From Bacillus sp. RO2 (GTDB lineage Bacteria; Bacillota; Bacilli; Bacillales; Bacillaceae_I): a stretch of DNA of 64,000 nt. Where the stretch lies: contig NZ_JAAXCU010000041.1 in assembly GCF_012911845.1 (NCBI RefSeq), forward strand, positions 1 through 64,000, written 5' to 3'. The notes beneath the pieces were generated by a model. That model was not told where the DNA came from. It searched no databases and worked only from the letters and a program-made list of their open reading frames with translations. Within the stretch, counting starts at the first letter, position 1; each line of letters opens with the position of its first letter. This document shows positions 32,915 to 42,164 of the stretch, piece after piece. The position numbers were made by a program, and so were the translations under genes.

Positions 32915-34192
32915 TCAACCTTCCAACAACAAGTCTTCCGGATCTTCTAGCAATTGTTTTACGCGTACTAAGAACTGTACAGCATCTTTTCCATCGACAA
33001 TACGGTGATCGTAAGAAAGAGCGATATACATCATCGGTCTTACTTCCACTGTATCATTGTCATCCACAACGACAGGACGGCGTTGGATGGTGTGCATTCC
33101 AAGAATACCAACCTGTGGTGTGTTTAGGATAGGAGTGGAATAAAGAGAACCGAAGATTCCACCGTTAGTAATGGTGAACGTACCACCTTGAAGATCTTTT
33201 AATCCTAAGGAGTTGTCACGAGCCTTTTTACCAAGGTCACCGATTTCTTTTTCAATACCGGCGAAGCTTAGTTTGTCAGCGTCACGTACAACAGGTACTA
33301 CTAGTCCTTCTTCTGTTGATACAGCTACACCAATATCATAGAATTTCTTTAAAAGAATTTCGTCGCCTTGGATTTCCGCATTTAACAATGGGAAAGATTT
33401 AAGCGCGCCGATAACTGCCTTTGTAAAGAAAGACATGAAGCCGAGTTTGACGCCATTCTTTTTGAAGAAAGCATCTTTACGACGGTTACGGACGTCCATT
33501 ACTGCTGTCATATCAACCTCGTTGAATGTCGTTAACATTGCTGCTGTGTGCTGAGCTTCTACTAGGCGCTTCGCGATTGTTTGACGTCTTCTGCTCATTT
33601 TGATGCGCTCTACGCGTGCGTCGTCTTGAACCGGGGCTGCCGCAGCTGGTTTAGATGGTGCAGCTGCCGGTTTGGATGGAGCTTCGGCCTTTGGTGCATT
33701 CTTAGCTTGGCTGTGTGCTTCCACATCTTCCACACGAACGCGTCCCATTGGATCGCGGAAGGAAACTTCATCAAGATCGATGCCAAGTTCTCTTGCTTTT
33801 TTGCGCGCTGCAGGAGAAGCTACCGTTCTGGATTTGCTTACTTTTTTCTCTTCCGAAACTGGAGCTGGTGCCGCCTCTTTAGCAGGCTCTGCTTTAGGAG
33901 CCTCTTCCGCTTTAGGTGTTTCTTCTTTAGTCGCAGCATCAGAAGCAGCGCTTGCGCCTTCTTCTCCAAGCTTTGCTATAACTTGTCCAACAACAACATT
34001 GTCACCTGGTTCAGCTAAAAGCTCTTGGATTACCCCGCTGAAATCGCTTTTAATTTCTACGTTTACCTTATCTGTTTCAAGCTCTGCAATTGTTTCTCCC
34101 TTTTCAATCGCGTCACCTGTTTTTACTGTCCATTCTGCAATCGTACCTTCTGTAATTGATTCTGCTAGTTCTGGCACTTTAATTTCAATCAT
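32915..34192 (-). CDS. odhB: 2-oxoglutarate dehydrogenase E2 (dihydrolipoyl succinyltransferase)
   Basis: The 425-aa subunit transfers the succinyl group to CoA in the TCA cycle. An N-terminal lipoyl domain carries the lipoylated Lys in [11 protein letters not shown], then an Ala/Pro-rich linker (about 80-190), a peripheral E1/E3-binding segment ([17 protein letters not shown]), and the C-terminal catalytic domain with the active-site [12 protein letters not shown]. The frame opens at 34246, but GGAGGGGAA precedes the ATG at 34192, which overlaps odhA by 4 bp. That start gives the usual [12 protein letters not shown] beginning. E3 must be encoded elsewhere. Confidence 0.95.
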   Translation of the reverse strand: MIEIKVPELAESITEGTIAEWTVKTGDAIEKGETIAELETDKVNVEIKSDFSGVIQELLAEPGDNVVVGQVIAKLGEEGASAASDAATKEETPKAEEAPKAEPAKEAAPAPVSEEKKVSKSRTVASPAARKKARELGIDLDEVSFRDPMGRVRVEDVEAHSQAKNAPKAEAPSKPAAAPSKPAAAAPVQDDARVERIKMSRRRQTIAKRLVEAQHTAAMLTTFNEVDMTAVMDVRNRRKDAFFKKNGVKLGFMSFFTKAVIGALKSFPLLNAEIQGDEILLKKFYDIGVAVSTEEGLVVPVVRDADKLSFAGIEKEIGDLGKKARDNSLGLKDLQGGTFTITNGGIFGSLYSTPILNTPQVGILGMHTIQRRPVVVDDNDTVEVRPMMYIALSYDHRIVDGKDAVQFLVRVKQLLEDPEDLLLEG

Positions 34193-37065
34193 TTGTTTTC
34201 CCCTCCATGCCCTTTGTGTACGTTCACTGTATCTTCCACGATCCATGCTTGTTCTTGTTTATGAATATGCGGCTCACCTGTTGCAGGACTTGAGCGTTTC
34301 GGACGCCCGATGTAGTCCACTGCGATGCCGTCTGTTGCAATTTCATGAAGATTTGCTTTAACAACAGGCCAAGCTCCCATGTTCTTCGGTTCTTCCTGAA
34401 CCCAAACGATTTCTTCTAGGTTAGGGAATTGTGCAGCAAGCTCTTCCACTTCCTTATGAGGGAATGGGTATAGTTGCTCAACACGGGCAATGTGTAAGGA
34501 ATCTACTTCCTCACTACTCATCTCATCCACTTTAGAAGCTAGGTCAATTGCCACTTTACCTGTACATAATGCCAATCGTTTTACTTTATCTTTGTTTTGA
34601 CCTGTACGCTTTTCTTCGACCAACAACTTAAAGCTACCCTCTGTCAACTCAGACACATCGGAAACAGTCATAGCGTTACGCAATAAGCTCTTTGGTGTCA
34701 TAACGATAAGTGGTCTTGCATCTTCTTTTGTTGTCAGCTTAGCCTGTCTTCTTAAAAGATGGAAGTATTGCGCTGCGCTTGTCACGTTTGCAACAATCCA
34801 GTTATTTTCTGCAGCAGAATTCAAGAATCGTTCCACGCGGCCGCTGGAGTGCTCTGGACCTTGTCCTTCGTAACCATGTGGCAGAAGCATAACTAGGCTT
34901 GACTTTTGGCCCCACTTCGCTCTTCCGGATGCGATGAACTGGTCAATGATTACCTGTGCTACGTTTACGAAATCCCCAAACTGTGCTTCCCAAATAACAA
35001 GGGATTCTGGCGATTGTACGCTATATCCATAATCAAAACCAAGAACTGCCGTCTCCGATAAAGGACTGTTGTATAGGGAAAGAGAAGCTTTTGCTTCCGG
35101 TAATTCATGCAACGGAATGAAACGCTCGCCCGTTTTATTATCATGCAACACAAGGTGGCGGTGTGAGAACGTTCCGCGCTCACTGTCCTGACCTGTTAAG
35201 CGAATTGGCGTGCCGTCAGCAAGAATGGATGCAAACGCAAGTGTCTCCCCTAAGGACCAATCCACTTTGTTGTCATTAGCAAGTAGGCTTTCACGCTTTT
35301 TCAAAATACGGCCAAGTTTCGGGTAGACAGTAAAAGTATCCGGGAACTTCACCAGATTACTGTTGATGGATTTCAACAAGTCTTCGGGCACTGCCGTTTC
35401 CAGCTCAGGAACCTGATCACTGATCGGTTTTGGCACCTGCTTAATTTTCACATTGCCTTCGTCTTCTTTACGCAGCTTATCGAAAATATCTTGCAGTTTC
35501 TGCATGAATTCCGTTTTTTTGCCCGTAAATTCTTCTTCAGAAAGAATGCCTCTGTTCACAAGCTCTTTTCCGTACTTTTCTGCAATTACCGGATGGTTGT
35601 TGATTTTTTCATATAAAAGTGGTTGTGTCACATTGGCATCATCCATTTCGTTGTGTCCGAAACGGCGGTAACCAATTAGATCTATCACGAAATCTTTCTT
35701 AAACTTCTTACGGTATTCATAAGCAAACACCATAACAGCCAAACAGCTTTCCGGATCGTCAGCATTCACGTGGATAACCGGGATCTCATATCCTTTTGCA
35801 AGGTCACTTGCATACTTCGTTGAACGGGAATCACCATAGTTTGTTGTGAATCCAAGCAGGTTGTTTGCAATGATATGAATCGTCCCACCTGTTGCGTATC
35901 CCTTTAGCTTTGTCAGGTTTAACGTTTCTGCAACGACACCTTCACCAGGGAACGCTGCATCTCCGTGTACAAGAACACTGAAGGAAGATTGTTTGTTCTG
36001 TTTTGGATAACCTTTTTCTGAACGGTCTTCCTGGGAAGCACGTGCCACCCCTTGAACAACAGGATTGACAAATTCCAAGTGACTTGGGTTGTGAGCAAGA
36101 TTGATGCGCACTACTTGTTCCTTTTCACCTGTCACTTGACGGTCTGCACCCATATGGTACTTTACATCACCAGACCAACCAAAGTTGATCCCGCGGGAAC
36201 CTTCAGAAGGAACCAGCTCCTTGTTTGGTGAATGGTGGAATTCAGAGAAAATCAGCTCGTACGGCTTGCCAAGAACATGCGCAAGTACATTCAGACGGCC
36301 ACGGTGCGCCATCCCGATACTGATATTTTTCGTTCCATCCTCACAGCCGGACTGAATTAATTTGTCAAACATCGGTACAAGCATGTCCAACCCTTCGATC
36401 GAGAAACGCTTCTGGCCAACGAATGTTTTATGTAAAAACTTTTCGAAGCCATCAACCGATATCAACCTTTCAAGAAGTTCCACTCGCTGTTCTTTAGTGA
36501 ACGGTCGCTCAATTCTCGTATTCTCAATATATGAGTTCAGCCATGTTTGCTCTTCCTCATCATGAATATGACCGAATTCATACGCAATTGTTCCTGTATA
36601 AATGCGCTTTAGGTGCTCGTATGCCTCCCACGCATTAGAAATTGCCTCTGGTGCAGCTTCCCATACAAGATCAATTGGAATTTGCACAAGGTCCTGTTTG
36701 CTTAATCCGTATGTCTCTACATCAAGGAAACCAACATCATCTTGTGGCTCCTTGTGCAGGGGATTAATGTTTGCAGCAAGGTGCCCAAGCTCACGAATAT
36801 TACGTAGAAGCTTGTTGGCAGAGATTACTTTTTTGATTGCCATTTGAGGTACAGCTTGAGGGTTGCTTGCCTCGCTAGCTGGATTTTCATTTGAAATGGA
36901 AATGGAATCCATTCCAGGCGGTTGGCCCAGTTCTTCAAAAAGCGCACGAATAGATCCGTCCACTGATTCCGGATCTTGTTGGTACTTTTCATACATGTCA
37001 TACACATAACCCATATTTGGTCCATAAAAGCGCTCCCAAATTTGTTCAACTTCGACCTTACTCAT
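34189..37065 (-). CDS. odhA: 2-oxoglutarate dehydrogenase E1 (thiamine-dependent)
   Basis: The 958-aa enzyme decarboxylates 2-oxoglutarate with thiamine diphosphate. It has the OdhA N-terminal segment ([25 protein letters not shown]), [26 protein letters not shown], the ThDP motif around [17 protein letters not shown], and the C-terminal transketolase-like [18 protein letters not shown]. Length fits the Bacillus form (about 944). It is first in the odhAB operon, with a cre-like site about 170 bp upstream. No E3 is adjacent. Confidence 0.95.
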   Translation of the reverse strand: MSKVEVEQIWERFYGPNMGYVYDMYEKYQQDPESVDGSIRALFEELGQPPGMDSISISNENPASEASNPQAVPQMAIKKVISANKLLRNIRELGHLAANINPLHKEPQDDVGFLDVETYGLSKQDLVQIPIDLVWEAAPEAISNAWEAYEHLKRIYTGTIAYEFGHIHDEEEQTWLNSYIENTRIERPFTKEQRVELLERLISVDGFEKFLHKTFVGQKRFSIEGLDMLVPMFDKLIQSGCEDGTKNISIGMAHRGRLNVLAHVLGKPYELIFSEFHHSPNKELVPSEGSRGINFGWSGDVKYHMGADRQVTGEKEQVVRINLAHNPSHLEFVNPVVQGVARASQEDRSEKGYPKQNKQSSFSVLVHGDAAFPGEGVVAETLNLTKLKGYATGGTIHIIANNLLGFTTNYGDSRSTKYASDLAKGYEIPVIHVNADDPESCLAVMVFAYEYRKKFKKDFVIDLIGYRRFGHNEMDDANVTQPLLYEKINNHPVIAEKYGKELVNRGILSEEEFTGKKTEFMQKLQDIFDKLRKEDEGNVKIKQVPKPISDQVPELETAVPEDLLKSINSNLVKFPDTFTVYPKLGRILKKRESLLANDNKVDWSLGETLAFASILADGTPIRLTGQDSERGTFSHRHLVLHDNKTGERFIPLHELPEAKASLSLYNSPLSETAVLGFDYGYSVQSPESLVIWEAQFGDFVNVAQVIIDQFIASGRAKWGQKSSLVMLLPHGYEGQGPEHSSGRVERFLNSAAENNWIVANVTSAAQYFHLLRRQAKLTTKEDARPLIVMTPKSLLRNAMTVSDVSELTEGSFKLLVEEKRTGQNKDKVKRLALCTGKVAIDLASKVDEMSSEEVDSLHIARVEQLYPFPHKEVEELAAQFPNLEEIVWVQEEPKNMGAWPVVKANLHEIATDGIAVDYIGRPKRSSPATGEPHIHKQEQAWIVEDTVNVHKGHGGENK

Positions 37066-37224
37066 TATTATATGCCCCCATCTTAGGCTGTGACGTTTTT
37101 AAAATGCCTCTGAAATAGTTATTATTATAAAGGCTCAGGTACTTAATTCGATCATCTATAAATCATATACCCTTGCCTATTTCTCTCACACCTAAATTAT
37201 ACAGAAAAAACTTTCTATTTACCA

Positions 37225-37238
37225 TAAAAACGTTTTCA
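37225..37238. promoter_or_regulatory. Candidate cre site upstream of odhA
   Basis: On the - strand TGAAAACGTTTTTA matches the CcpA consensus (TGNAANCGNTNNCA) except for one position. It lies about 160-170 bp upstream of odhA. The rest of the 37066-37444 gap is AT-rich with no other signal I can name apart from the terminator of the next gene. Confidence 0.5.
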
Positions 37239-37406
37239 TATTTTGGACAAATTTTCTTTTATATTGGAAATAAAGGTTTTTTCAGAATATTATAAATAAA
37301 TAGAGATATCTTTGGGGTTCGAGTGAATATGAAAATATTATAGTGGGTGAGTGTGGATTCCTTGGCTATTATCGCTTTAGTAGTGTTTTGTAGTGGCTAA
37401 ATACAC

Positions 37407-37436
37407 AAAAGGCCTACCCAAAACCAGGGCAGGCCT
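37407..37436 (-). terminator. Terminator of the BCCT gene
   Basis: On the - strand GGCCTGCCC and GGGTAGGCC pair (one mismatch), followed by TTTT. Confidence 0.78.
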
Positions 37437-37444
37437 CAAAATTA

Positions 37445-38956
37445 TTAACTTACTTTTTTTACTTGCTTATCTCTACCTTTTTCATGCTTCAACTCTTTGT
37501 TTAGCTCCTTTAACAACCCATAACACATAACTAAAACGATAAATGTTAAAGGCAGGGCACTAACAATAATTGCGGTCTGTAAACCAGCTAGTCCTCCTGA
37601 GGCCATCAATACTAGCGTTGATGCCACTAGAATAATTCCCCAAACAACTTTAATCTTGTTTGGAGGGTTAAGTTTCCCGCCAGTTGTCTGCATTCCCAAG
37701 ACAAAGGTTGCCGAATCAGCAGAAGTGACAAAGAATGTGGTAATTAACGCTACCGTTAATACCGATAAAAGCGCTCCAAAAGGCAGTTGTTCAAAAACAT
37801 AGAATAATGCCGTTTCTAGACTTTGATCAGAGACATTCAGACCTTGAACAAATTCTAAATGTATCCCTGTTCCCCCAAAAACAGTAAACCAAAGAGCACA
37901 AACCAGACTTGGAACGAGGAGAACGGCGATTGTAAACTCCCTGATGGTTCTTCCCTTGGACACACGTGCAATAAACATACCGACAAATGGTGTCCAAGAA
38001 ATCCACCAAGCCCAGTAAAATACGGTCCAGCCTTGTGTCCATGCAGCTTCTGTGGCATCAAAAGGTGATAGGCGCAAGCCCATCAATGCTACATTTTGCA
38101 CGTAGCTTCCTAAGGTAGTAGTGAACATATTTAATAAGAAAAGAGTTGGTCCAAGAATCAGCATGGCTAAAAACAACACAACCGCAAGTGACATATTAAT
38201 ATTGCTCAAGTACTTGATTCCCTTTGAAATACCTGTAGTTGCTGAAACGATGAAAAGTACGGTAATAACAGCCATAATGATGAACTGTACCATAAAGTTA
38301 TTTGGAATGCCGACTAAATACTCCAGCCCGGCATTTATCTGTTGCGAACCTAGTCCGAGTGATGCAGCTACGCCAAACAATGTAGCAAATACAGCCACAA
38401 CATCAATGGTTTTACCAATGGGTCCTTTCACCTTTTCACCAAGTACAGGGCGAAGTGTTGCACTCATTAATCCAGGTGCATTATTTTTGAATTTTTGATA
38501 AGCAAGCGCCATCGCTACGATTGCGTAAATGGCCCAAGCATGAAGTCCCCAATGCAACCACGTATATCTCATACCTAAGATTGCAGACTGTTCCGTGCTT
38601 CCTTCACCAAGTGGCGGTGCAGCAAAGTGAGAAATCGGCTCTGAAACGCCATAGAAGAGCAATCCTATTCCCATTCCTGCGGAAAAAAGCATCGCAAACC
38701 ATGTCGGACGATTATATTCAGGCTTATCATCTTTTTTTCCGAGTTTTATTTTTCCATATTTACTGAAGATCATGAATGCGGCAAATAAGAGGAAGAATGT
38801 GGCAACTAACTGATAAAACCACCCAAACGTTTCCAAAACAAAAGCTTGCGCAATTCCCATTGCATCACCAAGTTGATCTGGAATTAAAACACCTATTAAT
38901 ACAAACACTGCGGCGATTCCCACCGAAATTTTAAAAACTGACCTGTCCATAAGCAT
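37445..38956 (-). CDS. BCCT-family glycine betaine/choline transporter (OpuD-like)
   Basis: The 503-aa Na+-coupled transporter imports betaine-type osmoprotectants at high osmolarity. It has twelve hydrophobic segments and the BCCT signature WWISWTPFVGMFIARVSKGRTIRE in helix 8, with the aromatic box tryptophans. GAGMGIGLLFYGVSEP marks helix 3. Size and sequence fit B. subtilis OpuD. Three ATGs are in frame (38962, 38956, 38950); AAAAGGG favours 38956. The short C-terminal tail is basic, as in osmosensing members. The upstream region (38957-39184) shows no recognised site. Confidence 0.88.
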   Translation of the reverse strand: MLMDRSVFKISVGIAAVFVLIGVLIPDQLGDAMGIAQAFVLETFGWFYQLVATFFLLFAAFMIFSKYGKIKLGKKDDKPEYNRPTWFAMLFSAGMGIGLLFYGVSEPISHFAAPPLGEGSTEQSAILGMRYTWLHWGLHAWAIYAIVAMALAYQKFKNNAPGLMSATLRPVLGEKVKGPIGKTIDVVAVFATLFGVAASLGLGSQQINAGLEYLVGIPNNFMVQFIIMAVITVLFIVSATTGISKGIKYLSNINMSLAVVLFLAMLILGPTLFLLNMFTTTLGSYVQNVALMGLRLSPFDATEAAWTQGWTVFYWAWWISWTPFVGMFIARVSKGRTIREFTIAVLLVPSLVCALWFTVFGGTGIHLEFVQGLNVSDQSLETALFYVFEQLPFGALLSVLTVALITTFFVTSADSATFVLGMQTTGGKLNPPNKIKVVWGIILVASTLVLMASGGLAGLQTAIIVSALPLTFIVLVMCYGLLKELNKELKHEKGRDKQVKKVS

Positions 38957-39184
38957 CAACATCCCTTTTTTATAATCTTTAATCTTTTCCCTACAATCCT
39001 ATTAATTAAACCACAATACTGATAGATTGGAAAAAGGGAGGAGGAATGATAATCCATTATATTCGACAGTATATACCTTCGAGGCCCACTTATCTTTCAA
39101 AAGGGGAGGATTGCGACCGAATGGTAAACAATGCTTCTATTTTCGAACTTTTCTATGGAATACCCATCCTCCCTTGTTTGTGTT

Positions 39185-39796
39185 TCACACTCGCTTTTCC
39201 AAATCTTTGGCAGTTTTGCTCGTTTCCACCTCTTTCTCGTTTTTAAGTGTGCCAAACAGCACATCCACAAAAGGCGTAGACACCCCATACCAAAAATTTT
39301 CATTTTTAAAGTGATGCAGAATATGAGTCTTCTTCACCCATTTGCCAAATTTCGTCCGCGGTTTAATGGGACGGTGCGCAACATAGTGCTTCCACTCATA
39401 AATAAAGAGCATCATCATCAATCCACATGTAAACGCCACCGTCAATCCCCAGCTGCCAGCTATTAAATAGAAGATTAAAGCGAGCACCGACAGATTCGGC
39501 ATGCTGTACCAAAGCGGTAAAAATAATAAATGCAAATCATTCGGGTGAGTATGGTGGTCATAATGGAGACGTTTTAACAGTTTTAGTAAAAATGGATTTT
39601 TTGGCGGCTTCAGATGGAATACAAAACGGTGTGTAAGATACTCACTGAACATGAAGGTCAGCATTCCTGACACAAACACCGCTAACGCTCCCCACGTCAA
39701 CCCACTCCAACCCAGCCACCCCATACTCGCAACAATCAGCATCATTAAAACAGTGATGTCTGGAAATAAAAAGAACTCCCTGTAGTACCCCTTCAT
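39185..39796 (-). CDS. Fatty acid hydroxylase/sterol desaturase-family membrane protein
   Basis: The 203-aa membrane enzyme has four hydrophobic segments and the eight-histidine di-iron motif set: EYLTHRFVFH, HYDHH, KHYVAHR and HILHH. Family members hydroxylate or desaturate lipid chains with O2. The substrate is unknown; a role in membrane lipid modification is inferred. AGGGGGAAG precedes the ATG. It follows the GntR regulator by 22 bp in the same direction, so both probably share the controlled promoter at 40569-40597. Confidence 0.84.
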   Translation of the reverse strand: MKGYYREFFLFPDITVLMMLIVASMGWLGWSGLTWGALAVFVSGMLTFMFSEYLTHRFVFHLKPPKNPFLLKLLKRLHYDHHTHPNDLHLLFLPLWYSMPNLSVLALIFYLIAGSWGLTVAFTCGLMMMLFIYEWKHYVAHRPIKPRTKFGKWVKKTHILHHFKNENFWYGVSTPFVDVLFGTLKNEKEVETSKTAKDLEKRV

Positions 39797-39818
39797 CTCT
39801 CTTCCCCCTAGTTTTATA

Positions 39819-40496
39819 TTATTTTACAGCGGTTTGTTCCTTCCACATCTTAATGCTTTGTTCCATCATGTCGTGCACAAGCCGTTCCGCTTTGTCACCG
39901 TCTTTATCTAAAGCAGCTTTCATCAACTTCATATAATAGTTTTTTGAGGCTTCCCGGTTGGAGGCGTCTGTGAAGTAGTAGGTTGCAAGTTTAAGATAAA
40001 GATGCCCGAAGCTATTAAGGGTAAGTAGATAGATAGGATTCTGTCCAGCAGCTGCAAGCCCTCTTTGGAGACGCCAGTCGTACTCAGCAAAAGAAACCGG
40101 ATGATTCTCAACGCTTTCGCTTTCTTTTAATAAAGAAATGACCTCCATAGGTTTATGTAAGACCGCTCCTTTTACATAGGAAGGAGAAAGGTTTTTTCTC
40201 AGCTCGAGGAGGTGGATGATAAATTCGTTCGGAATACTGTCCTCTTCATTTAAAATGTGGGCGATTGTCATGAGATTGCCCTCTTTCCAGTAATCATTCA
40301 CGGTAGCACGTTGGTTATGGCGAATAGTTAACCATCCATCACGTTCAAGCCGTTGCAATACTTCACGAATGACTGGCCGTCCTACTTCCATTGTGGTTGC
40401 AAGTTCTCGTTCCGATGGTATTTGTGTGCCCTGCACAAATTCCCCTTGTAGGATTTTTTGGATAAATAACTTTTCGACCTTATCACTTACTCGCAT
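39819..40496 (-). CDS. GntR/FadR-subfamily transcriptional regulator
   Basis: The 225-aa protein has an N-terminal winged HTH (QIPSERELATTMEVGRPVIREVLQRLERDGWLTI) of FadR type and a C-terminal helical FCD-like ligand domain. The GntR family repressor with a lipid-type ligand fits its neighbour, a lipid hydroxylase. Two TGGTANTACCA operators 21 bp apart overlap its promoter, a typical autoregulation layout. Ligand not known. Confidence 0.86.
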   Translation of the reverse strand: MRVSDKVEKLFIQKILQGEFVQGTQIPSERELATTMEVGRPVIREVLQRLERDGWLTIRHNQRATVNDYWKEGNLMTIAHILNEEDSIPNEFIIHLLELRKNLSPSYVKGAVLHKPMEVISLLKESESVENHPVSFAEYDWRLQRGLAAAGQNPIYLLTLNSFGHLYLKLATYYFTDASNREASKNYYMKLMKAALDKDGDKAERLVHDMMEQSIKMWKEQTAVK

Positions 40497-40537
40497 ATTG
40501 CTGAGAGCCTCTCCTTCTATAAAAAATAAAATAAAAC

Positions 40538-40569
40538 TGGTAATACCAAAATTACGAGTGGTATTACCA
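40538..40569. promoter_or_regulatory. Paired TGGTANTACCA operators for the GntR regulator
   Basis: TGGTAATACCA (40538-40548) and TGGTATTACCA (40559-40569) are each near-perfect palindromes of the FadR-type TGGTNNNACCA form, 21 bp centre to centre. They also form one longer inverted repeat. A half-site TTGGTATTA lies at about 40582. They lie at and just after the -10 region. Confidence 0.75.
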
Positions 40570-40597
40570 GTTTATCCTCTATTGGTATTAATTTCAA
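40569..40597 (-). promoter_or_regulatory. Promoter of the GntR-hydroxylase operon
   Basis: On the - strand TTGAAA (40597-40592) and TAAACT (40574-40569) have a 17-bp spacer. The GntR operators overlap and follow the -10. Confidence 0.6.
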
Positions 40598-40611
40598 TAA
40601 TTTTCTGTTAA

Positions 40612-41679
40612 TTACGCATACCACTTGTGCCACATTTTCTTGTTGTTGCCTCTTACAAAAGTATCAATTCGGCCCATTCCCCATGATACGGCAGCTGGAT
40701 GGGATTGTACGCCACCTCGTGGTGCGCCAAGGTTGCCCCACTCACTCCAACGCTGGCCATTCCAATATTTCTGCCACATGCGGTTATCATCACCTTTTAC
40801 AAAAACGTCAATCCGATTTGGTGACCATGATGCCGCAGCTGGTGCACCTTCAAATCCGCCTCTTGGGGTACCGAGATTCTCCCATTGACTCCAGCTACTG
40901 CCGTCCCACCATTTATGCCACATGCGCTCATTCATTCCTCTGACAAAGCAATCGATGCGGTTTGGCCCCCATGACACAGCACCTGGTGATCCCGTTAAGC
41001 CGCCTCGTGGTGCGCCAAGATTCTCCCACTGACTCCAGCTAGATCCGTCCCACCACTTGTGCCACATATTATTGTCCATTCCTTGTACAAAGCAGTCTAA
41101 GCGGTTCACTGACCAAGAAGCTACTGATGGCGTTCCTTTAAAACCGCCACGGGGGGAACCAAGATCCTCCCATTGACTCCAACGCTGTCCATCCCACCAT
41201 TTGTGCCACATCCCTTCACTGGCACCGCGGGCAAACGTATCAATCCGGTTCTGTCCCCAAGATACAGCTGCCGGAGAACTTTTCAATCCGCCTCGAGGAG
41301 CGCCAAGGTCATTCCAGCGACTCCATCGCCTTCCGTTCCAAAACTTTTGCCATAAACGATTGTCTTCCCCACGCACGAACGTGTCAAGACGATTGGCAGA
41401 CCACGATGAAACAGCGGGTGCCCCTTTCATACCGAGCAAAGGCGACCCAAGATCCTCCCACTCTCGCCAACTTGCCCGCATCTCATTTTCGTCATCTCTA
41501 TAGTACGGATATGGACGTGGGCGAGGGTAGTAATATGGGTAATAATATGGCGCCGGATAATATGGATAATAATAAGGATAATATGGCCTTGGACGAGGAT
41601 AGAAAAAAATCAGCCGCTCATCAGTTGGCGTTTGCCGATACGCATAAGGATTTTGACCGGGATTCTGATGTGAAAACAT
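40612..41679 (-). CDS. PLL-type lectin with Tyr/Pro-rich N-terminus (six 48-aa repeats)
   Basis: The 355-aa protein has two parts. Residues 27-60 are almost only Tyr, Pro and Arg. Residues 71-355 are six tandem repeats of 48 aa, each with the pattern W-x-(N/D)LG-x-P-x-GG..SP..(V/A)SW...RIDxFVRG...MW-x-KWW-x-G..WS. This repeat matches bacterial PLL/PHL-type (fucose- or O-methyl-sugar-binding) beta-propeller lectins. No signal peptide is visible. The Tyr-rich part recalls spore coat or exosporium proteins that become cross-linked, so a spore-surface lectin is a plausible inference. The gene stands alone. A hairpin covers its ribosome site. Divergent copy similarity among repeats suggests duplication at 144-bp units. 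Confidence 0.82.
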   Translation of the reverse strand: MFSHQNPGQNPYAYRQTPTDERLIFFYPRPRPYYPYYYPYYPAPYYYPYYYPRPRPYPYYRDDENEMRASWREWEDLGSPLLGMKGAPAVSSWSANRLDTFVRGEDNRLWQKFWNGRRWSRWNDLGAPRGGLKSSPAAVSWGQNRIDTFARGASEGMWHKWWDGQRWSQWEDLGSPRGGFKGTPSVASWSVNRLDCFVQGMDNNMWHKWWDGSSWSQWENLGAPRGGLTGSPGAVSWGPNRIDCFVRGMNERMWHKWWDGSSWSQWENLGTPRGGFEGAPAAASWSPNRIDVFVKGDDNRMWQKYWNGQRWSEWGNLGAPRGGVQSHPAAVSWGMGRIDTFVRGNNKKMWHKWYA

Positions 41680-41686
41680 ATAAAAA

Positions 41687-41742
41687 ACCTCCCCTAACTA
41701 GACTTCTGCCTAATAACTTATGCAGAACGAGTGTGGGGAGGT
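41687..41742 (-). promoter_or_regulatory. Hairpin masking the lectin gene's ribosome binding site
   Basis: On the - strand ACCTCCCC and GGGGAGGT pair, with an inner TTCTGC/GCAGAA stem. The 3' arm GGGGAGGT is the Shine-Dalgarno of the lectin gene, 8 bases before its ATG (41679). Six T residues follow the stem, so it looks like a terminator as well. TATTATTATA upstream (about 41751-41760) puts the start site next to the hairpin's first base. Confidence 0.6.
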
Positions 41743-41925
41743 GCATGGTCTATAATAATAGATTGTTTATGTTATAAGATCTGCTGAGCAATCAACCTGT
41801 TTAGCTTACGGATATCCACTTTCTTGCCAATAAGACCTAAACGATTGACGAATCCTGCAAGAAAGAAGGTGTTCTTTTGGAAAATTGAAGGATGCAATCT
41901 AGCGAAAACCAGCAATTGATGGTTA

Positions 41926-42034
41926 TATCCATTGTATAAATGATTTATCCAAAGTAAAAGGGGAGATATCCATTGTAAAAACAATATATCCATCATAAAA
42001 GTCATTTATCCATTGTAAAAACAATATATCCATC
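41926..42034. repeat. Phased TATCCATTGTA array 1
   Basis: TATCC cores at 41926, 41946, 41967, 41987, 42007 and 42027 are 20, 21, 20, 20 and 20 bp apart. Most read TATCCATTGTAAAAA. The same sequence and the same spacing pattern recur at 51501-51612. It lies in the 470-bp gap between mtlD and the lectin; the stretch 41743-41925 carries no supported gene. Confidence 0.85.
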
Positions 42035-42087
42035 TTAACTAGCCTTGCCGCCGAAACAAAAAGCATAACTCCCACAACCGGTAGCGA

Positions 42088-42164
42088 GGGTCAGATCCCT
42101 CTTTATCTCTTTACCTATTCACCACTTCACCGCACAGCGGGTCAGACCCCTATTTCCAGACCCC
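42088..42164. repeat. GGGTCAGACCCC repeat over the mtlD stop
   Basis: GGGTCAGATCCC (42088) and GGGTCAGACCCC (42139) are 51 bp apart, with CTTTATCTCT and CACAGC blocks as in the 19405 array. The right end, including a third partial CAGACCCC, overlaps the mtlD stop codon and last four codons. Confidence 0.75.

Noticed and set aside
39027-39466. Overlapping + strand frames (95 and 111 aa) near the hydroxylase 3' end
   Set aside because: They are mostly antisense to the hydroxylase gene, whose histidine motifs are clear.
41772-42005. 77-aa - strand frame upstream of the lectin
   Set aside because: The first half is repeat DNA. The second half (HPSIFQKNTFFLAGF...) looks protein-like and may be a gene remnant, but no start codon with ribosome site lies outside the repeat, so it is not called.
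41926-42034. CRISPR array
   Set aside because: Conserved cores are only 8-12 bp with about 9-bp gaps, no cas genes are present, and the repeats are degenerate.
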